NCBI RefSeq assembly: GCF_014647515.1
Contig: NZ_BMPI01000019.1
Span: forward strand, 104,311 to 168,310
Length of the DNA: 64,000 nucleotides
Origin: Dactylosporangium sucinum
GTDB taxonomy: Bacteria > Actinomycetota > Actinomycetes > Mycobacteriales > Micromonosporaceae
Direction of reading: 5' to 3'
In this document: one piece after another, positions 49,883 through 58,355 of the stretch
Position numbering within the stretch: the stretch's first letter is position 1
Layout: every line of letters starts with the position of its first letter
The notes under the pieces: generated by a model
Seen by the model: only the letters and a program-made list of their open reading frames with translations
The model's database searches: none
Told to the model about the DNA's origin: nothing
Made by a program: the position numbers and the translations under genes

Positions 49883-51076
49883 ATGAGCAATCTCAACCGA
49901 CGGAGCGTCCTGACGCTCGGTGTCGCGCTCGGCCTGGTGAGCGCCGCCGGCGTCGGTGCCGCCCCGGCCCTGGCCGCACCCGCCGCCGCTGGCACCGACC
50001 CCTGGTGGGTCTGGGACGACGAGGTGGACCAGCTGGTCGCCGGGCTGATCACCAGCGGCCAGGTCCCCGCGGTCAACACCGCGATGCGGTCCTGGGTGAA
50101 CAACAGTGACGCCATCCCCAGCGGCCTGCCGGCCAACCTCAGGACCTACCTGCAGGGCGTCAACACGCTGCCCTCCTGGGCCGACCGCACCAAGCTGCGC
50201 CTCGCCGCCGACTTCAACCGGCGCAAGGACACCTACCTGTTCATGCTCTACGGCCTCGGCAGCGGCATCATGAGCACGGTGATCCCGCGTGAGGCGAAGT
50301 CGGTCTACTGGTCCGCGGGCGGCGCCAACATGCAGGACCGCGCGGCCAAGACGTTCACCTTCGGCTACGACCTGAGCGAGCTGACCGCGTTCGAGCCCAA
50401 CGGCCAGTTCGTGGTCACCGCCAACAAGACGCGCCTGGTGCACGCCGCGGTGCGTCATCTGCTTCCGCAGTCGCCGCATTGGCGGGCGGTCGCGAACGAG
50501 CCGGGCCTGATCCCGATCAGCAACGGCGACATCCTCGTCACCTTCCACAGCCTGGGCACCTTCGTGCACAAGAAGCTGAAGGAGTGGAAGGTTCCGATGA
50601 CGGCCGCGGAAGAGGCTGCGTTCCTGCACCAGTGGCAGGTCGCCATGCACCTGCTCGGCGTGCGCGACGAGTTCATCCCGCAGACCTGGTCGGCCGCCTA
50701 CGCGCAGTCGGCGTCGGCGCTCAGCCCGATCCTCGCCCCCTCGACCGAGGGCAAGGAGCTGGCCGAGGACCTGCTCGGCCTGACCGCCCAGATCGACCTG
50801 GGCATCACCCGCGGCTTCCTCAACGAGTTCGTCCGCTACGTGCTCAGCAACGAGATCGGCGACTGGCTGCGACTGCCCCGCGACTACGCGGCCGCCGCGC
50901 TCATCCGCACCGTGTGGCCGGCGTTCATCGCGTTCCGCGAGGGGCTCAACCCCATCGCGCCGGTCAGCTTCTACATGTTCGACCAGTTCATCCGCGCGAT
51001 CGCGATGCTGTTCCTGAACAAGGGCGCGTCCGGCACGACCACGCTCATCACGATCCCCACCGGGAACCGGCCCTGA
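49883..51076 (+). CDS. lcp: Latex-clearing protein (Lcp), haem rubber oxygenase
   Basis: 397 residues, secreted by a twin-arginine signal (NRRSVLTLG then hydrophobic to APALAAPAA, about 1-34). The DUF2236/MpaB-like catalytic domain follows. Active-site residues of LcpK30 fall here with a constant offset of 11: E137 (E148), R153 (R164), K156 (K167), T157 (T168) and the axial haem ligand H187 (H198), in IPREAKS, DRAAKTFTF and RLVHAAVRH. Lcp cleaves poly(cis-1,4-isoprene) to oligo-isoprenoid aldehydes. The offsets come from my memory of the LcpK30 numbering. A divergent TetR-type gene and a strong terminator isolate the gene. Confidence 0.92.
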   Translation: MSNLNRRSVLTLGVALGLVSAAGVGAAPALAAPAAAGTDPWWVWDDEVDQLVAGLITSGQVPAVNTAMRSWVNNSDAIPSGLPANLRTYLQGVNTLPSWADRTKLRLAADFNRRKDTYLFMLYGLGSGIMSTVIPREAKSVYWSAGGANMQDRAAKTFTFGYDLSELTAFEPNGQFVVTANKTRLVHAAVRHLLPQSPHWRAVANEPGLIPISNGDILVTFHSLGTFVHKKLKEWKVPMTAAEEAAFLHQWQVAMHLLGVRDEFIPQTWSAAYAQSASALSPILAPSTEGKELAEDLLGLTAQIDLGITRGFLNEFVRYVLSNEIGDWLRLPRDYAAAALIRTVWPAFIAFREGLNPIAPVSFYMFDQFIRAIAMLFLNKGASGTTTLITIPTGNRP

Positions 51077-51081
51077 TTCCA

Positions 51082-51113
51082 GGAGCCGGGAGGGGAGGCC
51101 CCCTCCCGGCTCC
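51082..51113 (+). terminator. Hairpin terminator after lcp
   Basis: Perfect 14-base arms GGAGCCGGGAGGGG (51082-51095) and CCCCTCCCGGCTCC (51100-51113), loop AGGC, six bases after the lcp stop. Confidence 0.75.
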
Positions 51114-51152
51114 CACAGTCCGGGCGGCACCGCCGAGCCGAGGCGGCGCTCG

Positions 51153-51971
51153 TCAGTCGTTCGGCGCGGCGGTCCGGAGCGCGTCGATGACCGGGGCCGG
51201 GGCGCCGGCCGTCTCCGCCGCCCGCACCGCGCTCCAGCCGTAGCTGTCCGGCGTGAGCGGGTCGACTCCGGCCGCTCGCAGGCGTCGGATCAGGGCGAGG
51301 TCGCCGATGCGGTGGGCGACGTGCAGCAGCGACCGGCACTGCAGGCCGCGGACGCCGCGGGGGTCGACGCCGGCGTCGAGCAGCCGGTGCACCTCGGCGG
51401 CGTCGCCGTGGGCGGCCGCGAGGAACATGTGGTGGGTGACCGTCCGGATCTGTCGCGGCAACGTCCCGGTCCGAGCCGACCAGGCGTCCAGGACGGCCAG
51501 GCAGCCGGTTGCGCCCGCCCAGGGCCCGCAGGGTGCGTTCGCGGTGCAGCTCGTCCGGGGTGTGGTTCAGCGGTTGCAACTGCCCGCGCACGCGGCGTCG
51601 ACCTCCGGGGCGACCTCGACGCCGGCCGCGCGCCAGGCCCCGAGCGGGCCGCGGAAGCGTAGGTGGTCCTCCCACTCCGCGCAGGCCGCGCGGTCGTCCT
51701 TCGGCGGGGCCGCCTGCGGCCGGTCCGCGGGGCGGCCGTCGCGGCGGAAGTGCGGTGCCCGGTCGCCGCCGCCCAGCCGCTGCAGCAGCCGGTCCGCGTG
51801 CCGGGCGTCCCACAGGTGCCGGCTGCCGTCCCACCGGCCGATCACCGGTGGCTTGCCCACCGACAGCACCAGCCGCGGCGGCCCGTGCCGATCGAAGCGA
51901 CCGAGGATGACGAGCGCCTGCCCGGTGGCCGGGTCACGCGCCAGGAGCAGCGATCTCCCCCGGGACGCGAC
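51153..51971 (-). pseudogene. Ankyrin-repeat protein gene broken by compensating frameshifts
   Basis: Read from the right, one frame gives ATGQALVILGRFDRHG, IGRWDGSRHLWDARHADRLL and WEDHLRFRGPLGAWRAAGV, then a TGA at 51567. Across about 51583-51500 the sense continues in a second frame (QPLNHTPDELHRERTLRALGG), then returns to the first (AVLDAWSARTGTLPRQIRTV) and runs into two ankyrin repeats (FLAAAHGDAAEVHRLLDAG, LLHVAHRIGDLALIRRLRAAG) to 51153. A base lost and a base gained explain it; no in-frame ATG or good start is visible at the 5' end. Sequencing error is the alternative. The 102-residue ankyrin part alone could still be made from ATG-like starts at 51461. Confidence 0.6.
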
Positions 51972-51978
51972 GCTGGAT

Positions 51979-52053
51979 GGCGGGCGGCCGGATTCGAACC
52001 GGCGTCCCCAGGAAGTTGGAGTCCCAGTGCGACGACCTCTGCGCTACACCCGC
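51979..52053 (-). tRNA. tRNA-Trp-like gene (anticodon CCA), atypical
   Basis: On the minus strand the acceptor stem GCGGGTG/CGCCCGC pairs fully (one G-T), followed by TA, a D-arm (GCGC, AGAGGTCG loop, TCGC with one mismatch), an anticodon arm with loop CTCCAAC (anticodon CCA at 52019-52017, T33 and A37 in place), a 6-base variable loop and a perfect T-arm GCCGG-TTCGAAT-CCGGC. The anticodon stem has one T-T mismatch. The body is not the common actinobacterial tRNA-Trp. CCA is not encoded. Confidence 0.6.
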
Positions 52054-52157
52054 CGTGCCACATGCTAGCGGCGTCACCGCGGGATCGCGCCGTCCGGACG
52101 CCGGGGCGGTATGCTCCATCTATCGACGTCTATCACTGAGCCTCATCTGGAGGGCCC

Positions 52158-52985
52158 ATGCGTGCCGCTCGGTTGCTCGTCGCGATCGCCACCGCCGTCG
52201 GGGTCGCCCTGCCCGCCACGGCCGCCGAGGCGGCGCCCGGTATCCAGGCGTTCCAGCGGACCGTGGGCACCGCGTGGTGGCAGGAACCGGCCGGCGGCCG
52301 GCTGACCGTGAGCCTCGACGACACCGTCAGCGCGGCGACCGCGGCCGGCCTCAGCCGGGCCGTCAGCCGGGCCGGCGGCGCGGTCCAGCGCGAGCCGGGC
52401 GTGCTGCGCAAGCACATCGCCGGCGCGGATCCGTTCTTCGGTGCGGCCGGCGGGCGGTGCCTCATCGGCTTCAACGCCCGCGCGCTGCCGGACTACTACT
52501 TCCTCACCTCGGCCCACTGCGTCGGGGCGGTCGGCGGCACGGTGTACGCCGACGCCGCGCACACCGTCGCGCTGGGCACCGTGGCCACCAGGAACGCCGG
52601 GTACGACTACGCGCTCGTGCGGTACACCAACACCACCATCGCCAAGCCGAGCGCGGTCGACCTGCACAACGGCACGCTCGCCCCGATCACCAGCTTCGGC
52701 ACCGGCTACGTCGGCCAGACGGTCACCCGCAGCGGCGCCACCGGCGTGCGCACCGGAAGGATCACCGCCCTCAACGCCACCGTCAACTACGCCGACGGCA
52801 CGGTGTACGGGCTGATCCGCACCTCGGTCTGCAGCGAACCCGGCGACAGCGGCGGCCCCCTCTTCTCCGGCGCCGTCGGGCTGGGCATGACGTCGGGCGG
52901 CAGCGGCAACTGCACGAGCGGCGGGACGACGTACTTCGCCTCCGCCGCACGCGCCGCGAACGCCTACGGCGTGGCGCCCTACTGA
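52158..52985 (+). CDS. Secreted S1-family serine protease (streptogrisin-like)
   Basis: 275 residues with a Sec signal (about 1-26, ending AAEAAPG), a short pro-region to about 100, and a chymotrypsin-type domain. The triad is H120 in LTSAHC, D150 in YDYALVRY and S231 in EPGDSGGP. Two disulfides are likely (Cys near GGRCLIG and AHC; VCSEPGD and GNCTSGG). SGGSGNCTSGGTTYF is typical of the streptogrisin/alpha-lytic group. The pro-region is shorter than in streptogrisin A. ATG with GGAGGG upstream. It is a monocistronic extracellular protease. Confidence 0.9.
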   Translation: MRAARLLVAIATAVGVALPATAAEAAPGIQAFQRTVGTAWWQEPAGGRLTVSLDDTVSAATAAGLSRAVSRAGGAVQREPGVLRKHIAGADPFFGAAGGRCLIGFNARALPDYYFLTSAHCVGAVGGTVYADAAHTVALGTVATRNAGYDYALVRYTNTTIAKPSAVDLHNGTLAPITSFGTGYVGQTVTRSGATGVRTGRITALNATVNYADGTVYGLIRTSVCSEPGDSGGPLFSGAVGLGMTSGGSGNCTSGGTTYFASAARAANAYGVAPY

Positions 52986-53003
52986 GCGGCGACCGTCACC
53001 CGG

Positions 53004-54470
53004 TTACCGCGCGCTGAGCGGCATCGAGGCCGGGGTGACCGGGGCGGGCAGCCGGCCGCCGCCGCCCAGGTACTGGTGGACCGCCGCGGCGGCCGAGCGG
53101 CCCTCCGCGATCGCCCAGACGATCAGCGACGGTCCCCGCCGGGCGTCACCGGCCACGAAGACGCCCGGCGCCTCGGTCTGCCAGTCAGCGTCGGCGTCGA
53201 TCGTGCCGCGTCTGTTGCGGGTCAGCTTCGCCTGCGCCAGGTGCGGTCCGGGCTGCGTGCCGGCGAACCCGATCGCCAGCAGCGCCAGGTCGGCCGGCAC
53301 CTCGCGGACCGTGCCCTCGACCTCGGTCAGCGTGAAGCCGGGGCCGACCAGGACGTCCACCAGCTCGACCGCGCGGAGCCGCCCCTCGTCGTCGCCGAGG
53401 AAGCGGCGCACCGCGCAGCCGAAGTTGCGCTCGCCGCCCTCCTCGTGCGCCGAGCCGCTGCGCAGCATGGTCGGCCAGGTGGGCCAGGGGTCTCGGCCGC
53501 CGTCCCGCTGCGGCGGCGGCAGGGGTGCCACCTCCACCAGTTGCACGCTCGCGGCGCCCTGCCGGTGCGCGGTGCCGAGGCAGTCCGCGGCCGTGTCGCC
53601 ACCGCCCACGACGATGACGTTCAGGCCGGCCGCGTCGATCGGCGGTGCGTCCAGCGAGCCGGCGACGACCCGGTTCGCGCCCTCCAGGTACACCATCGCC
53701 TGGTGGATGCCGGTGAGCTCGCGGCCGGGCGTGGGCGGCACGTCGCGCGGGTCGAGGGCGCCGCAGGCCAGGACGACGGCGTCGTGCCGCTCCCGCAGCT
53801 CGGCCAGCGAGACGTCGACGCCGACCTCACAGCCGGTGACGAACGACACACCCTCGGCGGCGAGCTGAGCGGCCCGGCGGTCGATGTGGCGCTTCTCCAG
53901 CTTGAAGTCCGGGATGCCGTAGCGGAGCAGGCCGCCGACGGCGTCGCTGCGCTCGTACACGGTCGTCGCGTGTCCGGCGCGCGCCAGCTGCTGCGCGGCG
54001 GCCAGGCCGGACGGCCCGGAGCCGACCACGGCCACGCTGCGGCCGGACGGCGTCGCGACCGTGAAGGGCCGCAGCGGCCCACCGTCGGTCAGGCGGTTGA
54101 TGATCTCGACCTCGACCTGCTTGATCGTGACCGGGTCGTCACCGATGCCGAGGACGCAGGCCGCCTCGCACGGGGCCGGACAGAGCCGCCCGGTGAACTC
54201 GGGGAAGTTGTTCGTCGCGTGCAGCGCCTCCGCGGCGCGCTCCCAGTCGCCGACGCGCACCAGGTCGTTCCAGTCCGGGATCAGGTTGCCCAGCGGGCAG
54301 CCGTTGTGACAGTACGGAACGCCGCAGTTCATGCATCGGCTGGACTGCTCGTGGATCACCTGTTCGTCGACGCGCTGGTAGACGTCGCGCCAGTCGGCGA
54401 CCCGCTCGGGCACCGGGCGCAGCAGCGGCAGCTGCCGGCGGTACTTCATGAATCCCATCGGATCAGGCAT
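53004..54470 (-). CDS. gltD: Glutamate synthase (NADPH) small subunit GltD
   Basis: 488 residues from an ATG with GGAGGCC upstream. MGFMKYRRQLPLLRPVPERV is the usual start, then the iron-sulfur cysteines C46, C49, C54, C58 (CMNCGVPYCHNGCP) and the second set in RLCPAPCEAAC. Two Rossmann motifs follow: SVAVVGSGPSGLAAAQQL for FAD and VIVVGGGDTAADCLG for NADPH. It closes FVAGDARRGPSLIVWAIAEG. GltD feeds electrons to GltB, which is not in the window; the gene stands alone with a MarR gene divergent to it. Confidence 0.9.
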   Translation of the reverse strand: MPDPMGFMKYRRQLPLLRPVPERVADWRDVYQRVDEQVIHEQSSRCMNCGVPYCHNGCPLGNLIPDWNDLVRVGDWERAAEALHATNNFPEFTGRLCPAPCEAACVLGIGDDPVTIKQVEVEIINRLTDGGPLRPFTVATPSGRSVAVVGSGPSGLAAAQQLARAGHATTVYERSDAVGGLLRYGIPDFKLEKRHIDRRAAQLAAEGVSFVTGCEVGVDVSLAELRERHDAVVLACGALDPRDVPPTPGRELTGIHQAMVYLEGANRVVAGSLDAPPIDAAGLNVIVVGGGDTAADCLGTAHRQGAASVQLVEVAPLPPPQRDGGRDPWPTWPTMLRSGSAHEEGGERNFGCAVRRFLGDDEGRLRAVELVDVLVGPGFTLTEVEGTVREVPADLALLAIGFAGTQPGPHLAQAKLTRNRRGTIDADADWQTEAPGVFVAGDARRGPSLIVWAIAEGRSAAAAVHQYLGGGGRLPAPVTPASMPLSAR

Positions 54471-54670
54471 GACTGGCCTCCGTTGCCTGGCGGCGCATCG
54501 GATCGCGACGGGACAACACTGGCCCGAAATGTGAGACGGCCGTCCCACTGTCGTGGATGGCACCCTATCCGAACCGCCTGGGCATGTCACAGGGCCAGAA
54601 AAGCCAATTGCGCCACATCCGCCGCCTCGGCGGCTCCGCGACGCGCCTCGTAATAGTAAGTTTGGACTTG

Positions 54671-54684
54671 TCAGTTTCAACTGA
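54671..54684. promoter_or_regulatory. Palindrome before the MarR gene
   Basis: TCAGTT (54671-54676) and AACTGA (54679-54684) with TC between, 18 bases before the MarR ATG. An AT-rich island in this GC-rich sequence; a likely autoregulatory operator. Confidence 0.55.
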
Positions 54685-54701
54685 ATATCTATGCTGGAGT
54701 C

Positions 54702-55163
54702 ATGGCCGAGGCTCCGCACCCGACGACCGACGCGAGCAGCGATCTCGCGCTCGTCGCTGCCCGTGATCTCACCGTCGCCGTCAGCCGACTGCGCCGACGC
54801 CTGCGCGAGCTGCGCGGGGAGGACGGGCTCACCCCGTCGCAGACGTCGGTCCTGAGCCGGCTCGAGAAGAACGGGCCGGCGACCGCGAGTGAGCTGGCGG
54901 TGGCCGAGCGGGTGCGTCCCCAGTCGATGACCGCCACGGTGGCCGCGCTCGTGGAGCGCGGCCTGGTTCGCCGTGACCTCGATCCCGACGACGGCCGCCG
55001 CCAGCGCCTCGCGCTCACCGACCACGCGCGGGCCTGGATCAGCGACACCCGTCGCGTCCGGGACGAGTGGCTGGCGGCGGCCCTGCAGCGGGAGCTCACG
55101 ACCGAGGAGCTCAGCACCGTCGTCCAGGCGATCGCGCTGATCGAGCGGGCCATGCCGCGATGA
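54702..55163 (+). CDS. MarR-family transcriptional regulator
   Basis: 153 residues. The winged helix is central: LTPSQTSVLSRLEKNGPATASELAVAERVRPQSMTATVAAL in sequence parts of the usual length, then RRDLDPDDGRRQRLALT as wing. No Cys sensor residues. It is divergent from gltD with a 231-base gap and has no target gene next to it on the same strand, so it may regulate itself, gltD or distant genes. A 13-base-arm hairpin follows. Confidence 0.85.
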   Translation: MAEAPHPTTDASSDLALVAARDLTVAVSRLRRRLRELRGEDGLTPSQTSVLSRLEKNGPATASELAVAERVRPQSMTATVAALVERGLVRRDLDPDDGRRQRLALTDHARAWISDTRRVRDEWLAAALQRELTTEELSTVVQAIALIERAMPR

Positions 55164-55234
55164 CGGCCCCGGCCGGGCCGGTGGGCAGCCGGCCCAGCAC
55201 TCGGAGGCCGGAGCGGCACCGGGACGCAGCGGGC

Positions 55235-55267
55235 GCTCCGGCCGGACGGTGCCGGTCCGGCCGGAGC
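55235..55267. terminator. Hairpin terminator between convergent genes
   Basis: Perfect 13-base arms GCTCCGGCCGGAC (55235-55247) and GTCCGGCCGGAGC (55255-55267) with a seven-base loop, between the MarR stop and the end of the FAD oxidoreductase gene. Confidence 0.7.
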
Positions 55268-55276
55268 TGACTTGAT

Positions 55277-56596
55277 CTACGCGCGGGCGCCGATGACGCC
55301 GCGGGCGCGGAGTGCGGCCTGCAGCTTGCCGACCTCCAACTCGTGGGTGTCGAAGCCGCCGAGGGTCGCCAGCGCCGCCGCGGTGCCGGCCGCCTCGCCG
55401 GTGGTGAAGCAGGTGGCGGTGATGCGGGCCGACCCGTTGGCCTCGTGGGTGCTCGACACGCAGCGGCCGCCGGCGAGCAGGTTGGTGAAGTCGCGGGCGA
55501 CGAGCACGCCGTACGGGATGTCGTAGGCGGCCCGCAGGCCGTCGGTGTGCGACAGGCCGGGGGCGTCGGCGTCGTGCACGTCGATCGGGAACGCTCCCGT
55601 GCCGATGCTCTCCGGGCTGCGCCGGCCGCCGAGCACGTCCTCCTGCGTGAGCGTGGTCAGGCCCAGGATGCGCCGCGACTCGCGGACCCCGACCCGGTCG
55701 GCGACCGCGGCGAGGTACGCGTTCGTGCCGCCCGGCACGTATCGCCGGAACCAGTCCACGGTCTGCATGACCTGCTCGGCGAGGACGAGATATCCGGAGA
55801 CCGTCCGGGTCACGTTGAGCACCGCCTCGCCGCGGGTCGGCCAGCCGGCCAGGTGCAGCTCGGTGCGCCGCCAGGACAGCCGGCCGTCGGCGTGCCCGGC
55901 GGCGAGCAGGGCGCCGAAGCCCCACAGGTTCACGTGGTCGTCGCTCGGCTGCCCGATGTGGCTGCCCGCCCGGAAGTCGCCGGGGTGGCTGCGGGCGTAG
56001 TCCAGCAGCGGGCCGAAGTCGACGGCGCCGAGCTTGAGCGTCAGCGACAGCGGCTGGGTGCGGCCCGGCCGGTCGGTCTGCAGCGCGGCGCCGGCCAGCC
56101 CGAAGACGACCGCGTCGCCGGAGCAGTCCACGACGATCCCGGGCCGGATCACGGTACGGCCGACGCCGGCGGTCTCGACGGCGACTTCGGACACCACCGA
56201 GTCCACGGTGGACACCGCGACGACCGCGGTGTCGAGCATGAGTGTCACGCCGGCCCGCCGCAGCAGGATCGCCTCGCACATGGACAGCTCGGCGTGGTTC
56301 ACGGGCGTGCGGGTGGCGGTGTAGGCGACGTCGTCGGGGATGTGCCCGGGCGAGCCGCCGTACTGCTGCAGCAGCGAGACGATGCGCTGACCGGTGCCGC
56401 CGGTGACCTGGTTGCCGGCGGCGTCGTGGAATCCGGCGCTGTGCTCCAGCAGCTGGTTGGCGAGGGTGCCTCCGACGTGGCCGGTGGCCTCGACGAGCAG
56501 GGTCTCGGCGCCGGACTCGGCGGCCGCGACCGCGGCGGCGACACCGGCGGAGCCGGCACCGACGACGAGCACCTGCGGGGTGAGAACGGTGGTCAA
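55277..56596 (-). CDS. FAD-dependent oxidoreductase
   Basis: 439 residues from a TTG five bases after the permease gene. VLVVGAGSAGVAAAVAAAESG and LLVEATGHVGGTLANQLLEHS give the FAD-binding Rossmann fold and GG doublet; GIVVDCSGDAVVFGLAGA the second dinucleotide contact; LLAGGRCVSSTHEANGSAR the C-terminal FAD contact of the FAD-dependent oxidoreductase group (Pfam 12831). Members act on sugars, tricarballylate-like acids or xylans' side sugars. It ends the transporter operon, so the imported compound is the likely substrate. Start codon is uncertain. Confidence 0.75.
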   Translation of the reverse strand: MTTVLTPQVLVVGAGSAGVAAAVAAAESGAETLLVEATGHVGGTLANQLLEHSAGFHDAAGNQVTGGTGQRIVSLLQQYGGSPGHIPDDVAYTATRTPVNHAELSMCEAILLRRAGVTLMLDTAVVAVSTVDSVVSEVAVETAGVGRTVIRPGIVVDCSGDAVVFGLAGAALQTDRPGRTQPLSLTLKLGAVDFGPLLDYARSHPGDFRAGSHIGQPSDDHVNLWGFGALLAAGHADGRLSWRRTELHLAGWPTRGEAVLNVTRTVSGYLVLAEQVMQTVDWFRRYVPGGTNAYLAAVADRVGVRESRRILGLTTLTQEDVLGGRRSPESIGTGAFPIDVHDADAPGLSHTDGLRAAYDIPYGVLVARDFTNLLAGGRCVSSTHEANGSARITATCFTTGEAAGTAAALATLGGFDTHELEVGKLQAALRARGVIGARA

Positions 56597-56600
56597 GACG

Positions 56601-57440
56601 TCAGCCTTTCACGCTGCCGGCGGTCAGTCCCTTTTCGTAGTAGCGCTGCAGCACGAAGAACAGGACGACGACCGGGATGGTCACCAGGGTGCTCAGCGCC
56701 ATGATGGCGCCCCAGCGGATGTCGAACGACGTGACGAGCCCGGCCATGCCGACCGGTGCCGTGACGTTGTCGCCCTGGGCGATGACGCTGGCGAGCAGGA
56801 ACTCGTCCCAGGACAGGATGAACGCGAACATCGCCGTCGTGGCCAGGCCGGTGCGCAGCAGGGGAAGCGTCACCCGCAGGAATCCGCCGAGGTAGCCGAC
56901 GCCGTCGACCCACGCCGCCTCCTCCAGGTCCCGCGGCACGGCCTCGACGAACGACTTCATCAGCCAGGTCGTCAGCGGCAGCGTGATCGTGAGGTGCCCG
57001 ATGACGATGCCGATCAGGCCGCCGACGAGCCCGAGCGAGGCGAGCACGAGGTACAGCGGGACGAGCAGCAGGATCGCCGGGAAGAGGTACGAGACGCCGA
57101 GGCACGCCAGCAGCACGCGGCGGCCGGGGAAGGTGAACCGCGTGACCGCGTATCCGGCGGCGGTGCCGAGGGCCAGCGAGATCAGCGTCGTGGCGGCGGC
57201 CACGACGAAGCTGTTGGCGAACCAGCGCAGGGCGCCGGAGCCGAACACCTCCTCGTACCAGGCCGTCGTGACGCCGGTCGGGACGACCGACGGGTCGGAC
57301 TGGAAGAGCTGATCGGCGGGCCGCACCGAGCTGGCGATCATCCAGACGATCGGGCCGACCGCGAAGAACACGATGAGCGCGAGCGCGACGATCCGGCCGG
57401 CGAGTCCGGCCAGCGACCGGCCCGTGCGCTTCCTAGGCAT
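56601..57440 (-). CDS. ABC sugar permease (CUT1/MalG family)
   Basis: 279 residues from an ATG overlapping the partner permease by eight bases. Six membrane helices; the cytoplasmic EAA loop is FVEAVPRDLEEAAWVDGVGYLGGFLRVTLPLLR. Typical length and C-terminus (QRYYEKGLTAGSVKG) of MalG-type permeases. No ATPase gene lies in this operon; a shared MsiK-type ATPase encoded elsewhere, common in actinomycetes, would be needed. Confidence 0.88.
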   Translation of the reverse strand: MPRKRTGRSLAGLAGRIVALALIVFFAVGPIVWMIASSVRPADQLFQSDPSVVPTGVTTAWYEEVFGSGALRWFANSFVVAAATTLISLALGTAAGYAVTRFTFPGRRVLLACLGVSYLFPAILLLVPLYLVLASLGLVGGLIGIVIGHLTITLPLTTWLMKSFVEAVPRDLEEAAWVDGVGYLGGFLRVTLPLLRTGLATTAMFAFILSWDEFLLASVIAQGDNVTAPVGMAGLVTSFDIRWGAIMALSTLVTIPVVVLFFVLQRYYEKGLTAGSVKG

Positions 57441-58344
57441 CCCGCCGGGCACGGAGCCGGTAGAAGATCCAGCCGACGAGGCCGACGGCGCCGAGGAAGA
57501 GCCCGGCGAGGGATGCGATCGCTGCTGCGTAACCGACGCGGAACTCACCCATGACCACCTTGTAGATGTATGTCGACAGGACTTCGCTGGACCCCGCCGG
57601 GCCGCCGCGGGTCAGCAGCCAGACCAGCTCGAAGTACATGAGGGTCCAGATGCCGCGCAGGGCCAGCAGGGACAGCGCGGCGGAGCGCAGGTTGGGCAGG
57701 GTCACGTGGACGAACTCGCGCCAGGGCCCGGCGCCGTCGACGCGCGCCGCCTCGTACTGCGACTTGTCGATGCTCTGCATGCGGGCCCAGAACACCAGCA
57801 TGGCGAACGGGAATCCGCGCCAGACGTTGACGATGATGACGGTCGCCAGGGACGTGCTCTCCTGGCCCAGCGGGTTCGCCCCGGCGTCGAGCGCCCCCCA
57901 GGACTGCAGGCTGGTGCTGATGATGCCGTAGTGCCCGTCGAGCATCCACTGCCAGACCAGTGCGCTGGCGATGACCGGCACGACGTACGGGATCAGCAGC
58001 AGCTGGCGGATCCAGCGCATGCCGGGCCAGTCGGCGTCGATGAGCAGCGCGGCGGCCAGGCCGAGCCCGAGCTGCCCGGCCAGGGACAGCAACGTCCACA
58101 CCAGGGTGTGGCCGATCGTCGACCACAGCACCTTGTCCGACAGCAGCGTGCTGAAGTTGTCGAGCCCGGCGAACGCGGAGTCGCCGGTCAGCAGGTCGAT
58201 CGAGAACAGCGAGGTGCGGAAGCTCTCGAAGATGGGGTACGCGAGGATGGCGACGAACAGCAGCGCAGCGGGCAGGGCGAAAGCGATGCCTGCCCGCTGC
58301 TGCCGTCCGGCCAGCCCGCGGGTGAGGACTGCGGGAGTAGCCAT
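57433..58344 (-). CDS. ABC sugar permease (CUT1/MalF family)
   Basis: 303 residues from ATG 58342-58344. Six membrane helices with the EAA loop YEAARVDGAGPWREFVHVTLPNLR and the second-helix motif QLGLGLAAALLI. The upstream binding-protein gene ends 11 bases before this start, so they are one unit. The pair with the MalG-type protein forms the channel of a CUT1 importer, normally for di- or oligosaccharides or polyols. Confidence 0.88.
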   Translation of the reverse strand: MATPAVLTRGLAGRQQRAGIAFALPAALLFVAILAYPIFESFRTSLFSIDLLTGDSAFAGLDNFSTLLSDKVLWSTIGHTLVWTLLSLAGQLGLGLAAALLIDADWPGMRWIRQLLLIPYVVPVIASALVWQWMLDGHYGIISTSLQSWGALDAGANPLGQESTSLATVIIVNVWRGFPFAMLVFWARMQSIDKSQYEAARVDGAGPWREFVHVTLPNLRSAALSLLALRGIWTLMYFELVWLLTRGGPAGSSEVLSTYIYKVVMGEFRVGYAAAIASLAGLFLGAVGLVGWIFYRLRARRDA

Positions 58345-58355
58345 CGGTCCGCCGA

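Noticed and set aside
51979..52053. tRNA-Gly (TCC) or tRNA-His reading of the tRNA-like gene
   Set aside because: TCC would put C rather than T at position 33; the possible extra G-C pair at the acceptor end resembles tRNA-His but the anticodon loop does not have GTG.
53004..56279. Apparent 1091-codon protein containing GltD at its end
   Set aside because: The upstream part is a shadow of the FAD oxidoreductase gene and runs through the MarR gene and the terminator. GltD has its own ribosome-binding site and start at 54470.
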